Assembly: GCA_030041355.1 (NCBI GenBank)
Contig: JASHNZ010000050.1
Location: forward strand, 1 to 47,621
Length of the DNA stretch: 47,621 nt
DNA from: Nitrososphaerales archaeon
Lineage (GTDB): Archaea; Thermoproteota; Nitrososphaeria; Nitrososphaerales; CADDZS01
Direction: 5' to 3'
Shown in pieces: positions 23,665-32,811 of this stretch (its first letter is position 1; each line of letters opens with the position of its first letter). The notes below the pieces were generated by a model. That model worked only from the letters and a program-made list of their open reading frames with translations. It was not told the DNA's origin and made no database searches. Both the position numbers and the translations under genes were made by a program.

Positions 23665-24014
23665 GTGGCAGAGCACAAACTACGTGTTTCTTCTAAAGGT
23701 GAGATTGTGATCCCAGAAGCAATACGGATAAAGTACGGCCCCCCCAGCGGAACGGAGCTTCTGCTCAAGCCATTGGACGAGAATAGGTTGATCATAGAAA
23801 AGATTCCAAAACTTCCCCGCACTTTTTGCAAGGGATCTGAAAATTGGCTAGAGACAATCACATATCACAAGCTGATCTGCTTTGCGCGAAATCAGAATTA
23901 TCTAAGGATCTCGAAAGGCTGACCAGATCTCGGCAGAAGGAGTACATAAAAGCAGCCGAAGTCTACGAGGGAATCTCAAAAATGGCGAAAATTGGCTCTC
24001 TCAAAGGAGCTTAG
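23665..24014 (+). pseudogene. AbrB-like antitoxin, frameshifted
   Basis: From the GTG at 23665 the frame encodes an AbrB domain (LRVSSKGEIVIPEAIRIKYG, then TELLLKPLDENRLIIEKIP). After about residue 55 it degenerates and stops at 23922. A neighbouring frame, open from the TTG at 23844 to the TAG at 24012-24014, supplies a natural helical tail (SQADLLCAKSELSKDLERLT and KEYIKAAEVYEGISKMAKIG). The join lies near 23820-23850. No toxin gene follows, so it is probably a dead antitoxin. Confidence 0.6.
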
Positions 24015-24181
24015 TGTCCGAATAGCAATCAAAAAATCTGACGCAATCTCTTCTCATCTTCTCATTAACAAACTCACAGACGCTTATTACTTGTAAGCCG
24101 TTACTCGTCTATCATACCGTAAAGCACCAGACCTATACTCATTTATTTCTTGATTACGCTTACTAGTGTGTAAGCGGATTT

Positions 24182-25183
24182 TTGCCAGTCGCCAAGCAAT
24201 CATTTGATATTACTTCTTCCGAAATCTCAGAGCAGAAGGAAGAAGAATTCGCAGTAATATCTACAGAGCTCTCAAAGGACTACGGAAAGAAGAGAGCCCT
24301 AAATCGTCTGAATCTAAAAATAGACAAAGGGCAAATACTCGTACTTCTGGGGCCCAATGGATCGGGTAAGACAACCTTTCTTCATCTGATCTCGACGGTC
24401 CTAAAGCCGACCGAGGGAACAGCCTTGGTGATGGGTTATGATATTCGGAGGGAGCCTCTCAAAGTAAGACAGGTATCCGCGATCTCCTTTCAGGATCCGA
24501 GGGGCTTTTGGAGGCACAAACCAGCCCAGATTCTGTCATTCCACGCCTCCATGTATGGGGTCAGCGGCGAGGAACGAAAGAGAAAGGTTGAGGAGACACT
24601 GAAGGATTTTGAATTATGGGAATCGCGTAGCACAAAGTTCATGCACCTCTCGGGGGGTCAGTCAAAGCGCCTCGAAGTTGCAAAGCTGTTTGTTCATCGG
24701 CCGAAGCTTGCAATTTTTGACGAGCCGACAACTATGGTAGATCTCGATGGCAAGCGGATGATGTGGGACAAGATCAGGCAGCTGAAGGAGGAAGGGAGTA
24801 CCGTCATCGTCGCGACCAATGAAGTGAGAGAAGCAGAATACCTCGCGGACAAGATAACCATACTGGCAAACGGAGAGCATCTTGTGACTGATTCTCTTGA
24901 GCGCCTCAAAGATAGCGTGAAAGGAGGAGATATAGTCGATCTAGAATTTGCGCTCCCCATTGAGGATAATTTGCTCAAACTCGTCCAAAATATCCAGGGA
25001 ACGGCCGAGTCAAAACTGGTCTCAGAAAGCCGCTTGAGAATTCGAGTAAACAGGTCTGAAGACTGGTTGCCCATCATGACAGACAAGATGCATGAGGTCG
25101 GATCAAACAGGATAACATCGATCAAAGTAGCTGAACCCTCACTTGATGATGTCTTTCTGGAATACACAGAGAAAACCGCCTAA
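24182..25183 (+). CDS. ABC transporter ATPase (ABC-2 / drug-export type)
   Basis: 333 residues from the TTG at 24182. Walker A is GPNGSGKT (57-64), Q-loop region SFQDPRG, signature HLSGGQSKRLEVAKLF, Walker B LAIFDEPTT; the switch position reads VATNEVREAE, with Asn where His is usual. The C-terminal 80 residues resemble the DUF4162-type tail of DrrA/NatA ATPases. Two ABC-2 permease genes follow 45 bases downstream, so it powers an exporter; the substrate is unknown. The Asn at the switch-His position may weaken hydrolysis. Confidence 0.88.
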   Translation: MPVAKQSFDITSSEISEQKEEEFAVISTELSKDYGKKRALNRLNLKIDKGQILVLLGPNGSGKTTFLHLISTVLKPTEGTALVMGYDIRREPLKVRQVSAISFQDPRGFWRHKPAQILSFHASMYGVSGEERKRKVEETLKDFELWESRSTKFMHLSGGQSKRLEVAKLFVHRPKLAIFDEPTTMVDLDGKRMMWDKIRQLKEEGSTVIVATNEVREAEYLADKITILANGEHLVTDSLERLKDSVKGGDIVDLEFALPIEDNLLKLVQNIQGTAESKLVSESRLRIRVNRSEDWLPIMTDKMHEVGSNRITSIKVAEPSLDDVFLEYTEKTA

Positions 25184-25228
25184 ATTCTAACTACCAAAAA
25201 AGACGTTCGTCTAGGTAGGCCTTCAAGA

Positions 25229-25996
25229 TTGGGAAGATCACAGCTCACCTCGCTTCTGAAATTTGACCTCAGGGAAGCTTTTGACTCCGTAGCATTCACC
25301 GTGTATGATTGGTTCTTCTTTGGGTTCCAGTTCTTCATCTACGGGGAAATACTATCGAAGCTCGTGATTACATTGCCTAACTATCTGTTCTATTATGGTA
25401 CGGGCCTATTGATCCTAATGTCCTTCAATGTGGCGTCGTGGAGCGGTAGGAGATTTGTCGAAAGTGCGCACGAAGGAAGGCTGCGGTATCTTCTTTCTCT
25501 TCCGATTACGCGAGGAGAGATGTTTCTTGAACAGCTATTGATTGGGGTGATCATCAACCTCACAAGAGTTCTTCCCCCGCTTGTTGTGATCCTTTTGCTC
25601 TCCGGGCTATACACTCCCTACACCCTGGCGCTTTCCCTTGTGGTACTCACGCTTTGCACGATTGGAATTATGGGTCTCATGGTATCGCTTTCGGTGATCG
25701 CTTTCAAGTCCTTTGACATCTACAGTGCCATTGTTGCTTCTCTCAGCGCAATCCTGATCAGGTTCAGCACCGTCAACTATCCGATTTCTTCTATGCCCAG
25801 TGGCTACGCTGACGCTTCGCTGTCAAACCCCGTGACGTACGGGGCTGATCTTCTGAGAGCTGCAGTTGGAATAAACACCTCGGTGTTGCTTGATCCCGCT
25901 TTCGCCGCGACAGTGGTAATCGCTTTGTGCATCGGAACCGTATTCCTCGGGATGTTCTTCCTCTCAACGGTCGTCGAGGGAGTCAAGTCCTCATGA
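25229..25996 (+). CDS. ABC-2 type permease subunit 1
   Basis: 255 residues from the TTG at 25229. It has about six hydrophobic helices in the ABC-2 layout: a first helix after FDLREAFDSVAFTVYDWFFF, a conserved amphipathic loop ARYLLSLPITRGEMFLEQ-like segment (here GRLRYLLSLPITRGEMF) and the last helix VIALCIGTVFLGMFFLSTVV. It overlaps the next permease by four bases (ATGA). The pair probably forms a heterodimeric channel. Confidence 0.82.
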   Translation: MGRSQLTSLLKFDLREAFDSVAFTVYDWFFFGFQFFIYGEILSKLVITLPNYLFYYGTGLLILMSFNVASWSGRRFVESAHEGRLRYLLSLPITRGEMFLEQLLIGVIINLTRVLPPLVVILLLSGLYTPYTLALSLVVLTLCTIGIMGLMVSLSVIAFKSFDIYSAIVASLSAILIRFSTVNYPISSMPSGYADASLSNPVTYGADLLRAAVGINTSVLLDPAFAATVVIALCIGTVFLGMFFLSTVVEGVKSS

Positions 25997-26790
25997 GTAC
26001 AGAACAGACGGTCGTCACAATCAGGGAGAGGCAGGCCATGTTTCGAGTGCTCCAAGTGGATCTGTCGTATTTCTTTCGCACAAAGTGGCTGATCGGAACC
26101 CTCGTCGCCCTGAATATCTCGGATATGCTTGTTGCGGGACTTGTGTATACGAATATGATGAGTATCAATTATTTTTACTTCTTTGTGCCCGGCGTGATCG
26201 TTTCGGGAATGTTTGCGGCTGCCTTAGATGTCGGAAGACGCGTGAATTTGGGCCTCAACGAAGGGGTAACACAGTATTATCTCAGCCTACCTGTCAGTCT
26301 AAATGGACTGTCTTTTGCACACATTGTTTCGGCAGGGCTAGGGGGCACGATTTACGGATCGATTCTTCTAGGAGTAGCAGTCATATTTGTGCCAAAACTA
26401 GCTTCACCGATTACACTCGCAATAGTCCCTTTGTTTTTCATAGTGTCCATGGGACTCGGAGGAATAGCCGCGATCCTGAACCTCGTATCGAAAGGGGGCG
26501 ATCGCTACTGGGTGTTCGCACAGGGGGTGCAAATGATTCTGTTGGGCATGAGCACAGTATTTTATCCGATCTCGGAAATTGGAGCGTTCTTTCCAAGTTT
26601 AGTCACAAACGCAATCTCCTTGAATCCTTTGAGCCAAGTGGCAGGCACTCTTCGAAATGTGGCGAACTCTGAACCAATTTCCCTAACTGGTTTTGGACTT
26701 GTCTTTGCAACCTCGATCATTTTGTTCCTCGTTGGTATGATCTGTTATCGGTATGTTTTCCAAAAAGTGTGGGAAGTTGGAAAATTCTGA
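25993..26790 (+). CDS. ABC-2 type permease subunit 2
   Basis: 265 residues from the ATG at 25993, which overlaps the previous stop (ATGA). An in-frame GTG at 25927 would lie inside the previous gene and is rejected. It has six predicted helices and the ABC-2 features LNEGVTQYYLSLPVSLNGLSF and NPLSQVAGTLRN. It is co-translated with permease 1 and served by the ATPase at 24182. Confidence 0.82.
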   Translation: MSTEQTVVTIRERQAMFRVLQVDLSYFFRTKWLIGTLVALNISDMLVAGLVYTNMMSINYFYFFVPGVIVSGMFAAALDVGRRVNLGLNEGVTQYYLSLPVSLNGLSFAHIVSAGLGGTIYGSILLGVAVIFVPKLASPITLAIVPLFFIVSMGLGGIAAILNLVSKGGDRYWVFAQGVQMILLGMSTVFYPISEIGAFFPSLVTNAISLNPLSQVAGTLRNVANSEPISLTGFGLVFATSIILFLVGMICYRYVFQKVWEVGKF

Positions 26791-27264
26791 GACATCTGGT
26801 TGGTAAAGAGCCTTTGGAAAAAATCATACACTAGGCATACAGCAAAGAGAATCGAGTCAGAACGGAACTTTCCAATCGGTGCCTAGTTTCAATCCTTTCA
26901 AGATATTCCTAGACTTGTGGCCAGAAACTGCTTAATGTCGGGACAATGGGGCATGATATATCGAATCCTGATACACTTCCTTTATGAAAAATGCTATCCT
27001 TTTCTACATCATCTCAGAGGGGATCTCTATCTTACAAAGGAAAGAACTGGATGGCAATCAAGAATGTTATCTAGCAATCGCGCAGATTTCAACTACACAT
27101 TGATGGACGACGAAAAGAAGGCACTCGCTTGCATAGAAAAGATAGAAAGACAACAGGAAACGAAAAAGACAAGAGCAGTTGGGAGAAGGAGCTAGTGGCT
27201 GACATCTAAAAGCAAAGGCTAATATAACTCGCATCTATGAGACCGCAACGATCTGAATCATAGA
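26791..27264. other. Gap with one weak open frame (26917-27195)
   Basis: The only open frame, 92 codons from a GTG at 26917, has an ordinary basic C-terminus (EKIERQQETKKTRAVGRRS) but no recognised domain and no clear promoter. I consider it doubtful. Nothing else was seen. Confidence 0.3.
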
Positions 27265-28104
27265 TTGACTCTCAAACTGACCTATGCCCTTATCGCGATC
27301 TCGCTTGTTTGTATAATGTCCATGCCTTCTTTGTTGGCTGTTGCAGCTTCTTCTGCGTACAGTGCGTCCGCGAACTCCTCAAATCAAGCGACTAGTTCGG
27401 GGGCGGTAGCTCCAGACTATACAACAGTTCATTGCCTCGACTGTTGGGCGGGTTGGGGCATAAAGGTTCCATTGCACGCTGTAAGTGCGGTATATGGATC
27501 GTGGATTCTTCCAACGGTTACTTGCAGTTCAACTGTATATACTCAGGTAGATTTTCTCGCTGGGATCGACAAAGCTCCTCCTGGGGCCTCTTCTCCGGAT
27601 TTTGAATACGCGGGAGTAGCCGCAGTTTGTCCAGCAGGCGGTGTGGTTTCTTTCTATGGACTTGAGGGCAACAATTCCATTTCAAGCGGGTCTTCGCTCA
27701 CCCCTGTTGTAGGCGATGTCATTTACGCAAGCATAGTATTGTCTAGTGGTATGTTTACTTATACTGTAAAAGATATTACGCATCCGGCATCAGTAACCTT
27801 CTCCACCTCGGCAAGCGGAGCGACTCGCGACTATGCTGAATGTATTGTCACTATGGCGCTTACTACGATTCCTCTGGCCAAGTTTGGCGTTACTTCATTT
27901 GGCCAGTACTATACTGACCAAAAGGCGACCTGCTATGCGAAGGTGGGCACGTTATTAAAGCCGATAGGAGGTTTTGGGGCGCACGTCATAAAATACATCT
28001 TGTACAACAGCGCCAACGCTGTAGTGCTCGCAACACCCTCCCTTATCGGACCACCAGCGGACAAGTCAAGCTTCAAGATCAAATGGTTAGCATCTGGGCC
28101 TTGA
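27265..28104 (+). CDS. Secreted G1 (eqolisin)-like protein with catalytic Gln replaced
   Basis: 279 residues from the TTG at 27265. Signal peptide 1-28. The G1 fold is recognisable by CWAGWG (60-65), VYGSWILPTVTC (76-87), FLAGIDKAP (97-105) and YAECIV (190-195). Aligned to the G1 protein at 44614-45468, the catalytic Glu is kept (E192), but the position of the catalytic Gln (VEQTG there) reads FEYAG, with Tyr115. It therefore may be an inactive homologue, for instance a binder or inhibitor, or a divergent enzyme. Paired Cys (C87/C122 and C57/C60) suggest disulphides in an extracellular setting. Confidence 0.7.
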   Translation: MTLKLTYALIAISLVCIMSMPSLLAVAASSAYSASANSSNQATSSGAVAPDYTTVHCLDCWAGWGIKVPLHAVSAVYGSWILPTVTCSSTVYTQVDFLAGIDKAPPGASSPDFEYAGVAAVCPAGGVVSFYGLEGNNSISSGSSLTPVVGDVIYASIVLSSGMFTYTVKDITHPASVTFSTSASGATRDYAECIVTMALTTIPLAKFGVTSFGQYYTDQKATCYAKVGTLLKPIGGFGAHVIKYILYNSANAVVLATPSLIGPPADKSSFKIKWLASGP

Positions 28105-28269
28105 TGAAAGAGCTCCTCTAACCACTCGGGAATCGCGACTTTAGGAATAGACGGTTTGATGCCAGTGCGGCCCGTCTCAATCCATGATCTATAAGCTCAA
28201 GAATTTAGTCGGGTTCGCAGAAAATCCAAGGAAACTACATTGAAGACTCGATTAAAGAAAACTTTCTGA

Positions 28270-28533
28270 TTACTTTTTGTTTCCAGACTTTGAGCTCTGC
28301 TTTTTCGAGGCATCATGTTTTCCGGCGCTGTTACCAGAGTTGTGCTTTGAATTATCCTGGTGATTGCCAGAATTTCTTGCTGCGCTATTGTGGGATTTCG
28401 TAGTCGTTAAGGATGTTTGCAAGGAGGGACCCTTTGTAGCGTAAGCGTAGGTGACCAAGAGAGAAAGCGAGACGACAACCAAAATCAAGGAGATTATCAC
28501 GGCTTTGTAGACTACATTGCTTTTCAACAACAC
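28270..28533 (-). CDS. Small membrane protein with low-complexity His/Asn/Ser/Lys tail
   Basis: 87 residues from the GTG at 28531-28533. One helix at about 9-31 (YKAVIISLILVVVSLSLLVTYAYA) and a hydrophilic tail rich in His, Asn, Ser and Lys (for example NSGNHQDNSKHNSGNSAGKH). A TATA-like AATTTAAC lies 32-42 bases upstream. The function is unknown; the His-rich tail could bind metal (inference). Confidence 0.5.
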   Translation of the reverse strand: MLLKSNVVYKAVIISLILVVVSLSLLVTYAYATKGPSLQTSLTTTKSHNSAARNSGNHQDNSKHNSGNSAGKHDASKKQSSKSGNKK

Positions 28534-28853
28534 GATTGTTCGAAATATCGGAAGCGGAGATGCGTTAAATTCACTTACGCATGCTAGCTCTAGATTTGGG
28601 GGCCATAACGGTCTCCGAAATCATCAGCATCTTTCGAGATCTTCCCATTTTTTGGGCGGGTGGGTGCAAAAGAAAAGAAAATCGTTCTCTCAGAGCGAGC
28701 TGATATTCCTCTTCGAAATAAAATGCCCTCTTGCGACTTCTGAACGTGATCCTGAAGTTAAGAACAGACAAACCAAGAATAGCACAGAACTTCCTGTCTT
28801 CAAATAGAGTCCTTATTACTCTAAACCGGGTTGATGAGCTTGCGATCAGTCCA
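28534..28853. other. Non-coding gap
   Basis: Nothing beyond the likely promoter of the small membrane protein (AATTTAAC-type box near 28565-28575, minus strand). Open frames here overlap each other and look random. Confidence 0.4.
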
Positions 28854-29099
28854 TTAACTCTCGTCAACCAAATACATCAATTCTTCAGGGTTCATCGAAA
28901 GATCTGCCGCTATCTTCCGGAAGAGGCTTCGATCTATTTCCTCTGAAGGGTGTACGGGTACAGTTGTAGTGCGACCATCCACGTGTCTTAACAGAACGTG
29001 CGAACCTTTTGAGTGCCTCGCCGCAAAACCCATCTTTGTAAGTGCTTTCAGAATCTTCTTAGCTTTTACGGGGTGGAGAGGCTTTCTCCTCGCGCTCAA
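28854..29099 (-). CDS. hicA: HicA-family mRNA interferase toxin
   Basis: An 81-residue dsRBD-like protein. The HicA/YcfA core is KAKKILKALTKMGFAARHSK followed by GSHVLLRHVDGRTTTVPVH, including the catalytic His in GSHVLL, and a helical end. HicA cleaves mRNA and is blocked by HicB. The start overlaps the HicB stop by four bases (ATGA), so the order is antitoxin first. The C-terminal extension (about 20 residues) is slightly longer than in minimal HicA. Confidence 0.9.
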   Translation of the reverse strand: MSARRKPLHPVKAKKILKALTKMGFAARHSKGSHVLLRHVDGRTTTVPVHPSEEIDRSLFRKIAADLSMNPEELMYLVDES

Positions 29100-29338
29100 A
29101 CCTTGACCTTCTTGACGGCAATGAATTCGGGTAACGTAGTGCTATCAATGCCCTCCGCCTCCAAGTAGACTTGGATCGCTTCCTTGATGCGTTTGTCGAG
29201 CTCCTTCAGGTTTTTCGCCTGAGTGTGACATCCGGGAAGTTCGATGGTAGTTGCGATATAGTAACCATCCTCACCTTTCTCTATGACCACATGGAACTGC
29301 TTTTGCGTAGTAGTAGCCAATTTTCTTTTTCTCAGCAT
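29096..29338 (-). CDS. hicB: HicB-family antitoxin
   Basis: An 80-residue protein with the partial RNase H-like HicB fold: FHVVIEKGEDGYYIATTIEL, PGCHTQAKNLKELDKRIKEA, and a C-terminal strand. No separate DNA-binding domain is visible, which is common for short HicB proteins. The ATG at 29336-29338 is preceded by a TATA box about 23 bases upstream. Confidence 0.9.
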   Translation of the reverse strand: MLRKRKLATTTQKQFHVVIEKGEDGYYIATTIELPGCHTQAKNLKELDKRIKEAIQVYLEAEGIDSTTLPEFIAVKKVKV

Positions 29339-29355
29339 CGTGTCTTATCGATTGC

Positions 29356-29365
29356 AAATAAATAG
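29356..29365 (-). promoter_or_regulatory. Box A of hicBA
   Basis: Minus-strand CTATTTATTT, centred about 23 bases before the ATG at 29338, suggesting a leaderless transcript. Confidence 0.5.
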
Positions 29366-30042
29366 TTTGAGTGCACGCATGAATTTCTGTGTTTCAAGAG
29401 TGCCGAGAATTTGAAGACTGAACTCGAGTTCCTGTGTTTCTTTGCTACCATTTTTTCACTGACATAAAACCTACCCATTGTGTAATGCTGTAGTGCAACG
29501 GAAGATTATTCGCTGATACGAAAACTAGCTCGCGGGTCCTCGAAGGGCAGGTAATTATTCACGAAAATCAGAAGAAAGCGCGACCTATCTAAAAGGGGAC
29601 TCATAAAGGAAAGAGAGGCAAGATCATTATGAGCCGGCCAATGCGTTCGAAGAATCGTTCGGAGACGGAGGAGATGCGGCAAGACAAGCCGTGATAGAAA
29701 TATCGATTGATAGAAGAAAAGGAGTCTAATCTGAACACAAGAAGATGATTGGAAGCTTGCCTTCAAGTGCTCTAAACTCCCGGCGTCGATACTGCATAAA
29801 AAATATGGCTTACCTTCCTCACATGTCGGATCCTGACTATATCAGTCGCTGAAGCTATTGCCCTTCGATAAATTTCGGTTGAGTATCGGCTTTGGATATT
29901 CAATCTAGTGAAGACCGAGGGTTCCAAATTATCTCATTGCGACGAAGGAGGATACATCTGCAGAGAATTGGGCTTTGGATCCAGACTATGATCTTACTCA
30001 TAAAACAACTAAAATACTCGCTCGCATGAGCTTAGTGCCGAA
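29366..30042. other. Long non-coding gap
   Basis: About 680 bases with no convincing gene. An 86-codon frame at 29506-29766 (minus) has unnatural composition. Near 30009-30016 CTAAAATA is a plausible box A for the next gene, about 30 bases before its TTG start. Confidence 0.45.
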
Positions 30043-31380
30043 TTGAGTAGCAAGATGCAAAAAGACTTCGGGCGGGAAGGAATATCCAAGGGACTCACCA
30101 TCTTGGCCGTAGCCATAGTCATAGTAATAGCCGTTTCCGGGTTTATCGTGGTTTATCGTGGCACGCTTACCAGTTCAATTACTCGTTCAAGTACTCGCAC
30201 TAATTCTTCCACTACGACCTCGACAACGACTACAAGAGATGGATCTTCTATCTCTTCCTCTTCCACAACCTCATCTAGCTCATCCAGTAGTCAAATGACG
30301 AGTTGTTCCTCCGGTAATGAAACGACAACTAGCTCTACTTCTGAAACAACATCCTCCTCGTCATCTTCGCAGAACGGCAACCAAATCTTGGGACAATATC
30401 CTACGGGCTCTGGGCCCTACGGCGTAGGATACGACGGTGCTCCCAATGGACAGGGACCAAGTTATGGGAACACTTTTGAGTATATCGCTAATAGCGGCTC
30501 GAATACTGTTTCAGTGTATAATGGCACTAGTTTGGTCACGACGATTCCTGTCGGACTCTGTCCCACCGCAATAGCTTGGGATTATCCATCGAACTTCCCC
30601 AACAATTATCTGATTCTCGTGACAAATTCTGGTTCCGGAACGGTTTCAGTGATTAATGACACTTCTAACACGGTGATGAAGAACATAACTGTTGGAAAAA
30701 ATCCCACTGCCATAGTAGCAGACATAGACAACGATTACAGCTACGTTGTCAATTCCGGCTCCAATACAGTAAGCTGGATCGATGACAGTACGCTAACAGT
30801 CAATGCGACCATACCCGTTGGAAGCGACCCCGTTGGAGCAGCTTGGGATGACTTGGATGGTTCTCTGCCAGGGTATATTTTCATCGCGAACAATAAAGGA
30901 AATTCCGTTAGCGTGATAGACGAATCAACAAATACAGTAATAGCCAATGTGACAGGTGTTAGCTCGCCTTACGGCTTGGCTTATGGAGGCGATGTGGCTT
31001 CCCCCAACGATACACTCTATGTCACTTCCAATGGAACAAGTTCGAATACTGTATACGCAGTAGCAATTAACACGACAAACTCGATCCCAACCTTTCAAGT
31101 TACAAATATTACAGTCGGCTATGGTCCGCTCGGAATAACGGTAGGAACGGTCGGAAATTCCAGCCTCCCCATGGCGTATGTTGCGGATTACGCAAACGAT
31201 AGTGTGACTGTGATTAACTTGAATGACAACACGATAAACTGTACGTTAACGGGCATAGACAACCCGTTTAGTATCTCTTTCAACGACGATTACAGCTATG
31301 TCTATGTGACCAACTATCCTGGTAATACTGTCACAATAATATCGGTCCCAAGCTCAGGTTCTGGCGTACGGCCAGGCTAG
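30043..31380 (+). CDS. Membrane-anchored YVTN-type beta-propeller protein
   Basis: 445 residues from a TTG at 30043 (ATG at 30055 also possible). Helix at about 19-39 (LTILAVAIVIVIAVSGFIVV), then a Ser/Thr-only stalk to about residue 110, then seven-bladed propeller repeats of about 42-50 residues with the motif SNTVSVI/NTVIANV/YVADYANDSVTVI. The domain would sit outside the cell on a likely glycosylated stalk. YVTN repeats are known from archaeal surface-layer proteins. The ligand is unknown. Confidence 0.82.
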   Translation: MSSKMQKDFGREGISKGLTILAVAIVIVIAVSGFIVVYRGTLTSSITRSSTRTNSSTTTSTTTTRDGSSISSSSTTSSSSSSSQMTSCSSGNETTTSSTSETTSSSSSSQNGNQILGQYPTGSGPYGVGYDGAPNGQGPSYGNTFEYIANSGSNTVSVYNGTSLVTTIPVGLCPTAIAWDYPSNFPNNYLILVTNSGSGTVSVINDTSNTVMKNITVGKNPTAIVADIDNDYSYVVNSGSNTVSWIDDSTLTVNATIPVGSDPVGAAWDDLDGSLPGYIFIANNKGNSVSVIDESTNTVIANVTGVSSPYGLAYGGDVASPNDTLYVTSNGTSSNTVYAVAINTTNSIPTFQVTNITVGYGPLGITVGTVGNSSLPMAYVADYANDSVTVINLNDNTINCTLTGIDNPFSISFNDDYSYVYVTNYPGNTVTIISVPSSGSGVRPG

Positions 31381-31496
31381 AGAGGGCAATAGGAATTCAG
31401 GCTTGGAAGGGAATATGACTCCCCATCTATCGGATTAGTGTTCCTGTCAAGCTCGCACTTTTTCAAAAGGAAGTTAGGGCACAACAGTAAATAGCT

Positions 31497-31775
31497 TCAA
31501 GCATACAGTAACGATTCGTAAGTTGAGAGTTTCGGCTTCGGTCGAAGTTTTGCCTGGAGAGCCACTTTCTTTAGTTCTTCATCACTCGTCGAATCCATTT
31601 TTTTGTAGAACTCTTCAGGACCAGAGCAATGCCACAGATATTCGCAGATGTAGGTTATCTCGTCGTGAGTTAGAAGCACACCAGTCCGCTCCATGATTGC
31701 CTTGATCTTTCCGAAGCAAGAATGTTCTCTTCCAGCCTCGTTGGGATTGTAAGCCGAGCTAAACGGGTCACTCAT
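31497..31775 (-). CDS. Hypothetical cytoplasmic protein, second gene of a two-gene operon
   Basis: 92 residues from the ATG at 31773-31775, overlapping the upstream stop by 8 bases; a longer frame from 31844 would lie inside the upstream gene. It contains YNPNEAGREHSCFGKIKAIM and two helices after HDEITYICEYLWHCSGPEEF, and no known domain. Tight coupling suggests it acts with the coiled-coil protein upstream. Confidence 0.55.
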   Translation of the reverse strand: MSDPFSSAYNPNEAGREHSCFGKIKAIMERTGVLLTHDEITYICEYLWHCSGPEEFYKKMDSTSDEELKKVALQAKLRPKPKLSTYESLLYA

Positions 31776-32247
31776 GTCGATGCACCCTGGCCACGGCCGA
31801 GATCTTTTTGTTACTTGGCTGTATACGCCGTTCTTCTTTAGCAATCGCGGCTATCTGAGAGTTTTTTCCGTCTGAGGCGGAGCGTGGTGTCTGGCTTGGA
31901 GTTGCACCTTCTTTTTTCTCCTCAGTTTGTTTTTGCAAAAGAGCTTTTGCTCGTTTTTCCTCTTGCTCTTTTATTGAATTGGTTTCAGATGTCTTCTCGT
32001 TCTTAATGAACTCGTGTTGTTTTTCTCGCATGTCAGCGAAGAAATAATGGATGATATCCTCGCTCGAAGCTCGCAAGATCTTTGCTTCTTCAGGATATCG
32101 CCTCTGAATACGCTTCGCCATCCGCGATAAGGCTTCTGATAACTGCCATATGCGCATGATCGGCTCCGCCATCGAGTTGATTTCCCATGCTTTGAAATCT
32201 GAGTGTGAACCTGTCTCAACCGGTACTTCAGGAGAAGTGGAAGACAT
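31768..32247 (-). CDS. Hypothetical coiled-coil protein, first gene of a two-gene operon
   Basis: 159 residues. Residues 15-75 are helical (WQLSEALSRMAKRIQRRYPE), residues 75-115 are a highly charged likely coiled coil (KEQEEKRAKALLQKQTEEKK), and the tail is basic and disordered. There is no signal peptide, so it is cytoplasmic. Not recognised; the operon has no obvious neighbours of related function. Confidence 0.55.
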   Translation of the reverse strand: MSSTSPEVPVETGSHSDFKAWEINSMAEPIMRIWQLSEALSRMAKRIQRRYPEEAKILRASSEDIIHYFFADMREKQHEFIKNEKTSETNSIKEQEEKRAKALLQKQTEEKKEGATPSQTPRSASDGKNSQIAAIAKEERRIQPSNKKISAVARVHRHE

Positions 32248-32409
32248 TTTGATGGGAATACTTCTTTTCTTCTATCGGAGACAGTATTGTCTCAAGCTTG
32301 GCACTTAATACGTGTGAACCCAGCCTTAGTACAGGGAATTCGTACACCCTGATAACACTCATGACAAACGAGGCTCAAAAACTCTGGGTCTGGTGTGTGG
32401 CCTGGCTGG

Positions 32410-32811
32410 ATTTGTTTTCAAGCCATCGATTTAGAAACTGGTCAAGCTGGCCGCAACAACCAAAACATTCAGAAATACGACAGCTTCTCAACTATGGACA
32501 TAGCTTACGCTGAGATCGGGAGAGTTGTTTGGAAGAGCGCGATGATATTCAAGGAAGCAAGCCACTGATCCAATTCGCGAAGCCCAGAGGCAAGCATCAG
32601 AATTCATTTCAGATAACTGTAACGTTGTTTCGAGCAAAGAAATTCTAAATGAAGCGTTTGAACTAGGAACAAAACACAAAATACAAATCTATGGTTCCTT
32701 GTTCCTGAGTTTGGCCAGACAGCTTCAGACAAAGTTCTAACGACCGACGAAAGATTGCACGACAAGCTCAGTGATATTAAGGAGCTTCGGGGAATTGCAG
32801 TTCTCCCATGA
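32410..32811 (+). pseudogene. Decayed duplicate of the PIN toxin gene at 36170-36670
   Basis: From about 32463 to 32811 the DNA is nearly identical to 36326-36670; weaker similarity starts near 32410. The copy has a 4-base length change near 32560 (introducing TGA), a one-base loss near 32733, and the codon for the third catalytic Asp (IYDSLFL) changed to Gly (IYGSLFL). It cannot make an active PIN protein. The matching antitoxin gene is absent here. Confidence 0.85.

Noticed and set aside
24694..25167. 157-codon minus-strand frame
   Set aside because: Antisense shadow of the ABC ATPase gene, Ser-rich.
26085..26672. 195-codon plus-strand frame
   Set aside because: It is a shadow of the ABC-2 permease in another frame; Arg/Ser/Cys-rich composition and no domain.
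29506..29766. 86-codon minus-strand open frame
   Set aside because: Composition (Leu/Phe/Arg/Ser strings) looks like translated non-coding DNA; no promoter or family.
30180..30380. Repetitive Ser/Thr codon tract resembling a DNA repeat array
   Set aside because: It is the low-complexity stalk of a propeller protein, with no regular repeat unit; not CRISPR.
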